Positions 56,591-64,000 of a stretch of DNA of 64,000 nucleotides are shown here, piece after piece. The stretch comes from Apostichopus japonicus (lineage: Eukaryota > Echinodermata > Holothuroidea > Aspidochirotida > Stichopodidae): NCBI RefSeq assembly GCF_037975245.1, contig NC_092579.1:7711001-7775000 (forward strand), given 5' to 3'. Below the pieces are notes generated by a model. It had not been told where the DNA came from. It did no database searches and was given only the letters and a program-made list of their open reading frames with translations. Position numbers and translations under genes: made by a program. Position 1 is the stretch's first letter, and every line of letters starts with the position of its first letter.

Positions 56591-56616
56591 TAGTTATATG
56601 TTAAGTTATATTTAAG

Positions 56617-57330
56617 TAGAATCAATTTCCTTTGATATAATTGTTTTATTCAAAATGAAATAAAAATAACATTTGCTACAGATATATCAGTTTTATTTGT
56701 CATCATAACTCTTTTGGCTTTTGTATTTACAACTTATATACTTTAAGCTATACTTAATATCATCGGATAAATCCCTTCCTTTGCTAAAAATAGTTTATAG
56801 AATTGCTATTGCAATATCTTGAGAGAAGTTCAATCACAAAATTTCACATACGCGGTAACATATTCCTGAAGATTTTGCATTCAGATAACGATGAATGTGA
56901 AACATCAGAAGAAGGTTATATAATGTATACTAAATAATATTTCGATTGCAATCTTACCTGAAATGTGAACTCTACGGAATTGTTAGACAGTTTTACACCT
57001 ATGTTGTATCTTCGACAAACTGATGTGCGTGATAGCTTGAGTCAGTTCAAATATAAATTCAATAGACAGTTGGGCGCAATAGAGAAAGGACTGATATTTA
57101 CACACAGTACGCCTGAGTGTGTAACAATCATTTTTCACAGTCGAACTATTTTGTCTCGCTGTTGGGAAAGACTGGTAGGGTTTCCCCCTAGTTCTTCCCA
57201 ATGATATCAATTGTTGGACGGGGGGGGGGGGGGGGGTGTAGTGTCTGAAATTCCAACTAGATTGGTTTTGAAGCCAGACATTTCCGACTGCTGCTTTGTA
57301 ACCCTCCTCCCCCACCCACCCGGCGCTACG
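56617..57330. repeat. Dispersed repeat block A, copy 2
   Basis: Direct copy of 55,334-56,120, shorter by about 75 bases around the DNA corresponding to 55,960-56,030, where this copy has an 18-base G run (57,220-57,237). Confidence 0.8.
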
Positions 57331-57344
57331 TCAACGATACGGTC

Positions 57345-58320
57345 TATGTCAGTCAGAAACCCTATCTTTCTCGACTGCACTTTTGTTCCGAACTTTTTGT
57401 CGATTCATTTGTACCCACTGGCCCTCACTTCACAAACTCATTAATCACTCTGGTTAAGCAAGTAAGCGACTGAGTATAAGTTATATATGCTTGAAGGCTA
57501 CAAAGACCACTAACTACAAAATCTATGTTAATGTAACAAAGGGGTAGGCCCTAAACTTTTTTCAACAAATTATATTCGACGACATAATGAATTACCATAA
57601 ACACTGTGCTTTTACATAGCGCGCTTAATATTATTATTTTTTTTGGGGGGGGGGCTGGGGTGGGGAGGGCGGGCATATTTATCATTCACATAAACAATCT
57701 GCCTATCATCTTCGTCATGGACCAATAGAGTTCTTAGAAATAAGTATAAAAACATACTGTAAAAACATACAGTTTTCAGTGGTTGCGGTTCTCACCTAGG
57801 CCTTTATATAAATTCGATATGAACAAATTCGGTGACGATATACGCTAACCCGTATAAACTAATAACCTGATAGTTACCTCTGCTCTAAGATGAATGGAAA
57901 AAGTTTGCATCTACAACCGTGACTAAAACTAGTAGTGTTTTGGAGGCAGCCATATGCATATTAAATAGCTGTAAAGGGCGCTAATATTCAATTTAGTCAG
58001 TCTGACTATGCCAATGCGAAATCGTAGCCGGGAAATATCTGTAGGGCGGGGAGGATGCAATGGAGGAACAAACTAACTATCGCCCACATGTTACATACAC
58101 CAAACTATTTACCCAATAATTTAAAAATAAAGTGCAACACCTTCGATGGTGGTAAAATCGAGAGGTTTCTCAACATCATTGATTTCTCGGCCACTGCACA
58201 ATTGAGATGATCAGTTGTAACTATAGTTAAACAATATTTATAATTTGCACCACAAAAAATGAAGGAAATGACCAAGAAGTTAAATTTTAGGCCAATCCAC
58301 GAACACTGTTTTCACTGCTC
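57345..58320. other. Sequence between repeat blocks, no gene seen
   Basis: AT-rich with a T/G homopolymer (57,637-57,653). No exon was recognised. Confidence 0.4.
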
Positions 58321-58324
58321 AAAC

Positions 58325-58805
58325 CTTAGTTATTTGTATAAACCTCATACCTTTTTTATATTTTTATGGTCATTACTTCTGAGGAAGATAATTGTCTACT
58401 CCTAAGCTAAACATAATTATGTGGGCCCGATTCCGCGAACAAAATTAACAACTGAACTATTTTATAAAATATATTCTAGTGTAAATTTGGCCAAAATAGT
58501 CTTACATCTGTCTTTAACAACTGTATAAGATGTAATTGTCTGAAATATAAAATACGAATTACCACTAACAAGCATTGAGTGTTTTAATTGTTTACAATAG
58601 AGACAATATATATGCAGCGACGTAGCCAGGAATTTGCAAGGGGGTGGGATCACATTTTGCGATTGATATGGGGAAAGGGTCTAAGGGGATGGGTTGTTCC
58701 CCTCCCCTTTAAGAAATTTTTGAACAATTGTAGGTCCTTAGATGCAAATTGGTGCATTGTTTTGCCAGTTTCATCATTATCATATGATATCATATTATCA
58801 GCAGA
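58325..58805. repeat. Dispersed repeat block B, copy 2
   Basis: Direct copy of 56,125-56,590 with about 93% identity by eye. Confidence 0.85.
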
Positions 58806-59369
58806 TTTTGTTTCCGGTTTGAATTATTCTGTTACATGTTCTTTTACATATTATATCAGAAAGACAAACGTAGTGCTCTTTTACAAGTTTTCCAGTAGGA
58901 TGATTCTTGTTTGTTGTCCAATGTCTGGACTTTAATACATTTGACGAACTTAACTGATGGACAATATAAACTTCCATATTTAGCAGTGTAATAATTATTT
59001 ATAGGAAGCGCGTGTCACGCACGATTGCTAGCTTAGCTTCATAACATGCTGTTCGTCGAGTGTTCGTGCAACAACTTATGACGAATCATAGAAAGGATGA
59101 GAACGCACGTTGTCGTCGTCGTTGTGCATCCGGTTCGTGACTCTCCATCGAGTGCGGTTAGGTAGGATATATGTATTTTATTACACAGTGGCCATCTGTA
59201 GGCTTGTAATAGGCTATAGGCCAAAGTTAGCTTTTGCATCTGCCAAACTAAGTAGCTGAATCAGTAGGCCTGAATGTTACTACGATTATAATCGAGTTAA
59301 CGGAGCTGACGAGTATTCAAGATCAACAGAGCACTGACAAAATACCATGCAAAAAACACAAAAAAACAC

Positions 59370-59460
59370 AGTTTCTACACTGAAAGGGGTGGGGGGGGGG
59401 GTGGGGCGAGCAGTTGCTCCCACTGCTCCCCCTGGCTACGTCCCTGATATATACTGAACT
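59370..59460. repeat. MITE end with CTGGCTACGTCCCTG
   Basis: A G-run is followed by CCCCCTGGCTACGTCCCTG at 59,428-59,446. Read on the other strand this is CAGGGACGTAGCCAGG, the same word that occurs inside block B (56,406 and 58,619). It suggests all belong to one CAG-ended MITE family. Confidence 0.45.
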
Positions 59461-59699
59461 TACTTGAAGCTAGCGAACAGGGTCAACCCACCCAATAGCA
59501 AAATTAGTACATAAATAAACCGAATTGAAGCTGGCGAACGTTGTACGGTAGTTCTATTAGGCTTTTTTTTTTTTAGAGTATTCAAAATCATACGAAGTGT
59601 GGAGTATAAGGATCGTGAGATGCAATTTTTCAAAGTGGCAAGGAAAACGTGGTAAATATGACTGATTAAAGGTCAATTTTGACCAAAATTTTTCAATTT

Positions 59700-59874
59700 T
59701 TAGGTCATTCACAATCACAGAGTATATGCGTATATGCCTAGGTAAATTAGAGTGCGACAGTCGGAAATTCAGACTGTCGCACTCCAATTTTCCAACTATC
59801 GTCAGTTTTACCAAGTTTGGGGGGGGGGGAGAGACCCCCCTACACCCCTCTAGAGACGCCCCTGCGCTTGTCCT
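59700..59874. repeat. MITE fragment with internal hairpin
   Basis: GAGTGCGACAGTC (59,750-762) and GACTGTCGCACTC (59,772-784) form a perfect 13-base-pair hairpin. The stretch ends in a G-run and CTAGAGACGCCCCTG, whose complement begins CAGGGGCGTCTCTAG, a common end of hAT-type MITEs. Confidence 0.55.
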
Positions 59875-60597
59875 GTAACGTGTATCCCAATTGAGATACA
59901 CAAAACCCTGAGTATGTAAAACGATATTCGCGCAGTGATCCACTCTCATTCTTAGCCTCTTACGAATTGGAACTGTGATTATTTGATCATGACGATGGTG
60001 CATAGACATACATGGGACATAATATATGTCATATGCTTGCTGGCATAGGTGTATAAAGTTCAAAGTTCATACAGGCTATTCTATCATATCAAACCCCGGG
60101 GTGAATGCGCCGAACCGACTACATGTGACGAGAACTGCAAATAACAAGGACAACAAAGTGGCAGATAATTGAAAAATTCGCTGTGACGAAAGCAATTTTG
60201 CTGGACCTTATTACTCGCACTTAGATTCATGCTATTTTCAACTTCAAGTTTGCGAACGTCGTCGTGTTCATGCTAAGTGTGCAAGATAACCTCTAAGACT
60301 TGGACAAGCCCAAACGAGCACTGATGGTTGTAAGAGGCAAACGCAACCAGTTGAGAAATTTGTTTATGAACGTACTGCGGAGTATATTATTTGAGTTGAT
60401 TAATCGTCAGTAGAGTATTAAAGTTTAATCCTTTCATCCTTTGTCTTTGTATTAGAAACTGCCCCTTGTTAGATCAAATTAAATTTGATGTACCATAATC
60501 ATGCAAAGAGAACGAAGAACGAATGAATTAAGTGGTATATTAGTATTACTTGTGTTGAGTTTTTTCGCCTTTTCTAGTAGTGCAAATTTTGTTTCAA

Positions 60598-61089
60598 TTA
60601 TGATATCGTTCGAACCTTCTGCAGTGAGTTTATGCCATTCTTTCTCATTCGCGACCATGCAGTTGCCAGATCACATTTAAAGGTACTAGACTGCATGAAC
60701 AGTGTGAAGGCTCGAAAATATTCTTTATTTATGTCCAGTACGGTTGTTGTGATTATCGACTTGAAAGTAATTTGATAATAGCATTCCAAATTGGCTAGAC
60801 GATTGATGTAAATAAACACATTTCTTTGCGTGTTATGGAACAACTCACATGATGATAGTGAATAAAGTACTTGCATGCTAATGCAAGTACACAATGCAAG
60901 TAAACATGCTAATGGGAATTGAAGTATGTTGTGGCGAAGTAAGAGTATATGAAATATCACAGGCGCATGTTCTCTAACGTTGAGTAAATTCAAGACTAGA
61001 ACTGCTTGTTGACGTGGGACCGTTTTCAAGTGATCTCGATATTCCCACTTGTAGTCAAACATTAACTCATTTTCGTCAGTGTTTACCAT
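60598..61089 (-). CDS. Unrecognised 163-codon open frame
   Basis: A 163-codon frame starting at an ATG, long for such AT-rich sequence. It has a hydrophobic middle (APVIFHILLLRHNILQFPLA, CLLALCTCISMQVLYSL) and basic ends. I recognise no domain. No splice partner was found. It could be chance, a relic, or a lineage-specific gene. Confidence 0.2.
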   Translation of the reverse strand: MVNTDENELMFDYKWEYRDHLKTVPRQQAVLVLNLLNVREHAPVIFHILLLRHNILQFPLACLLALCTCISMQVLYSLSSCELFHNTQRNVFIYINRLANLECYYQITFKSIITTTVLDINKEYFRAFTLFMQSSTFKCDLATAWSRMRKNGINSLQKVRTIS

Positions 61090-61990
61090 GTGGCACAGAT
61101 ATAAAAAAGAGACTTAGTGACAGAATTTAGTCTTGTTATGCCATAAAACAAGAACGAAATCATTGAGCGTCAGTGATGTATCTATAATTATTTCGGTTCT
61201 TTAAGGTATAATTTAGCTTTCAAATATGCTTGATGTATGGAAATCTCTCTTTTCCTTAAGAACGACAGTCCTAAATGTTGATGTTAATCCATTGTTTTAA
61301 AAACCTCTTATAAAGGACCTCTTTTGTTTTCATAGAGTACCCTTGTATGAAAATCGAATTTGTCTATGGAAGTGTTATATATATATTATACACATGTTCT
61401 TTGAGAACATAAAAGTCGTACGTTTTCTTATTGACTTTTGCGATGCATCTGCATAATTGACCTTATGATCTCCGCGTTCGATTAAGCAGTCCAGCCACTC
61501 AATTGATTAGCATTAGATGTGTTAAGGGACATTACTTATAACAAGAAATAGATATACAAATACAACCTGGACTGACCAAATTGGCTTTTAAATGGTATAC
61601 AATATATCAAGACCATAGAGGTATTCAACTTTGTCTGGGTTGTCATGCCAAATGAAATCAAAGATAATGTACTCAACTTCTTTAATGAAACTTTTTAGCG
61701 GATTTGAAAGAATTAAGAACAAATATACTAGTTGAGATAGCGCGAGGCTTGTAACAGTTGTATTCCTTCCAACTGGGGTTACATCTCTAGTGGACCAGAA
61801 ACATCAACAATGATTAAGTCTTGAGAGTTTAGGAATGAAATTCAAACGAAATAGATCGTCGCTGTTGTTATAAGAAATGTACTGGATCTTGAGTAAGTTT
61901 AATGCCGCACTCATTAATGAGCACTGGAATACGATGAATAAACGGACCCAACGGAAACAGGTAAGACTTGCTAAAGTTCACAGCAAGACC
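61090..61990. other. Intergenic, no feature seen
   Basis: AT-rich sequence without recognised exon or repeat. Confidence 0.4.
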
Positions 61991-61992
61991 AG

Positions 61993-62257
61993 CCCAGCAA
62001 ACACAAACACGTTTTTGAAACGTTATTAAGACGTTTCGTCTTTTGTTTTGATAACATTATTTGTGGTGTAATAAATATGTCACGAAAACGTTTTCAGGTT
62101 ATTATTTCGAACCATTTTTTCGTAAAAACATTAATATAACATTAATATCTAATGAAAACGTTATGCCGACGTTTTTATAACACGACATTTAACGTTATAA
62201 AAATATATTTTAGAGGCTCTTTTAAACATGTTATGATAACGTTTTGTGTTTGCTGGG
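61993..62257. mobile_element. 265-base MITE with CCCAGCAAACACAAA ends
   Basis: The left end CCCAGCAAACACAAACACG and the right end CGTTTTGTGTTTGCTGGG are inverted repeats. The interior is full of AACGTT words. Flanks AGACCAG (left) and AGACGAG (right) match at 6 of 7 positions and look like a target duplication. Confidence 0.85.
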
Positions 62258-62406
62258 AGACGAGATCTTGACGTTTTTAAAAACACGAAGAGTTTCCTCA
62301 AGATGCTCTGTTATGACCACTAATAAAGACAGTATCATATTACGCGTATTGAGGCAACCTTGTTTCATTTCCGGCAATATTAATACCCCTTAGAATGTTA
62401 TTCCTA

Positions 62407-63010
62407 TTAATTTTCAAAGCTTAAATTTCTGCATAGAATGAAAATGTAAGGGCTTAGATGGCAGCCCTGCCTAACACCTCTCTTAATTGAAAAGAAAATT
62501 GTAGTACAACTATTGTTGCAAATAAAAACATTACTGTTGTTATAGAGATCATGAACCAACTTTTCGAAGCTATTTCCTAAGCAGACCTTCACAGTCTGGC
62601 TCTTTGTCATTAACCATCCAGAAAAAAGGCTTGTTTACGATCATTTAGAACAATTTTGTGAAGCAAGATAGCAGTAATAATGTATCTACCGCCCTGATGT
62701 CTTTCTTTCTTGATAACAGTAAAAAGTCTGGCTTGAATAAAATAGTCACCCCAACCCCCGAATACAAGTAAAAAGATGAAAGATATGCTTCCGCCCCATC
62801 CATTGCACCAATACCTTTCATCACCCAAACAGCTGTGGGTCTCTTGAATGAAAGATATATCACACTTACGTCTATGTATTCATTACAGAAAACAAAGCTG
62901 CCTTCGTTTCTTTACTTGTCCAATACCTCTGGAATTATTTATAAAAACAATGGTTAAATCAGCCGCCATTTGTAGACCTTTAAAGGCACTGAAGGGTTTG
63001 AAAAAGACAG
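62407..63010 (-). repeat. Tx1/L1-like LINE relic (endonuclease and RT pieces)
   Basis: On the minus strand, 63,000-62,610 reads like the start of an apurinic-like endonuclease in shifted frames: ADLTIVFINNSRGIGQVKKR, then ETH-like RPTAVWVMKG, W.GWGG and FKPDF. It is followed directly by an RT piece at 62,610-62,407: FEKLVHDLYNNSNVFICNN, then SIKRGVRQGCHLSPYIFILC. The sequence between the endonuclease and RT motif 4/5 is deleted. L1/Tx1-type elements have this order. Confidence 0.7.
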
Positions 63011-63029
63011 CATACATTAACAGTAAATA

Positions 63030-64000
63030 GAGTTGTGAGAAATTTTTAAAGTGACATGGAGGAGTAAGTAATATAAAACACAGAAAAAGACGATCAAACC
63101 TAACGGATGCAAAAAAGTGTCCGTCAGACAAAACGTCTTCATATTGGGTAACAAAGCAGAAATAGAAACTTCCATATTATAACTACGAAGCCGAAGAGAA
63201 GAAGTTAATGTTAGAAAAGTATCCAGGATCTGCCTTGTAATAGTATGGCTTTTTCTTAAAGTCTCCAATCCTTCCATGAATTCCCCTACATGCCCGCTAA
63301 CGAAACGAAGTGTGATACCTCCCTTAAACAACTCTTGAACTATCCACGAAATTATAATCTTTGTAACTTTTATGGAAGATTTGGATATTTAAAAGGATTG
63401 TCTGGTAGCCCTAAGAAGTTATCTTAAAAAACGATAAATAATTTTCCAAACATGTTGTCAAAGTATGAGAACGCTAATGTTGCGTTTGACAGTTAGATAT
63501 GTTTTCAAAAACTCCTTAAGCCTCCATATATGCAGTAGATCAGTGGTTTCGTGGTCTTTGTGTAACTCCAAGATAAGTTTTAACAGCAGGCTCTTCGTTG
63601 TTTATATATCGCGCTGTCCAGCTGAACGCGAAGAATGTTCACATGTAGGCTACTTCAGCGATTTCGAAGAACTGTTAATGAACTGTGGTTTGAGTGTGTA
63701 TGACATGCAACGCTATGTACGTATACAACTGGGCATGATAGGCTGCATAAGTTTGCGATATGTACGCTATATATGTCATTATTTGATACTGGGTTACTAA
63801 AGTGTGACATGCATGTTCAAAAATGAATTACACAAAGGTATCTATTTGAGTGCTGATTCTGGTTCTCCGGTGAATGTCGAACACAATTAGTAATGTTAAA
63901 AGATAATACAGTATTAAGAAAGGTGGATTTGAGGCAAATAAAAAGGACAAGTGATGATGTTAACGTATGTGTAAGGGTTTTAGCCACTGAAAATAATTAT
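63030..64000. other. Upstream part of the LINE or unique sequence, no gene seen
   Basis: Open frames of about 100 codons exist on both strands (63,017-63,331 minus; 63,465-63,800 plus) without recognised domains. The minus-strand one could be a further degraded part of the LINE. Confidence 0.35.

Overview
The window is animal nuclear DNA: AT-rich, intron-bearing and crowded with diverse transposable elements. The protein-coding content (a MXRA7-like membrane protein, a FAM227-family protein, and an IgGFc-binding/AMOP/VWD/sushi membrane protein) points to an invertebrate deuterostome. An echinoderm, possibly a sea cucumber, is my best guess, but no marker gene proves it.

Layout. 0-4.7 kb: two tRNA-derived SINEs, a decayed DIRS-like tyrosine-recombinase retrotransposon with its inverted terminal hairpin repeats, and the 3' end of a CR1/L2-like LINE. 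6.4-10.6 kb (+): a three-exon MXRA7-like gene of about 165 residues. 17.5-39.6 kb (-): a FAM227-family gene of about ten exons and 600 residues. Its introns hold four large tandem arrays or minisatellites, LINE ends, SINEs, MITEs and an inverted repeat that contains a near-canonical hammerhead ribozyme fold. 39.9-42.1 kb (-): a LINE reverse transcriptase relic split by a hAT-like MITE. 45.2-48.9 kb (-): a 1246-codon intronless type-I membrane protein gene with order IgGFc-binding region, IPT-like region, AMOP, VWD, two sushi domains, transmembrane helix. 49.45-54.92 kb: a 5.5-kb element with imperfect terminal inverted repeats and dense subterminal CCTCG repeats. It encloses a broken five-exon KMT5A/SET8-like gene and no visible transposase. 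55.3-58.8 kb: duplicated non-coding repeat blocks. 59-64 kb: MITEs and a Tx1/L1-like LINE relic.

The host genes do not form an obvious functional unit. The most unusual parts are the TIR element carrying a histone-methyltransferase-like gene, the hammerhead motif in a FAM227 intron, a tandem duplication that copies a FAM227 splice acceptor, and the single-exon multidomain membrane protein. All gene models are read by eye from splice consensus, phase and protein resemblance; none has been checked by alignment or transcripts.
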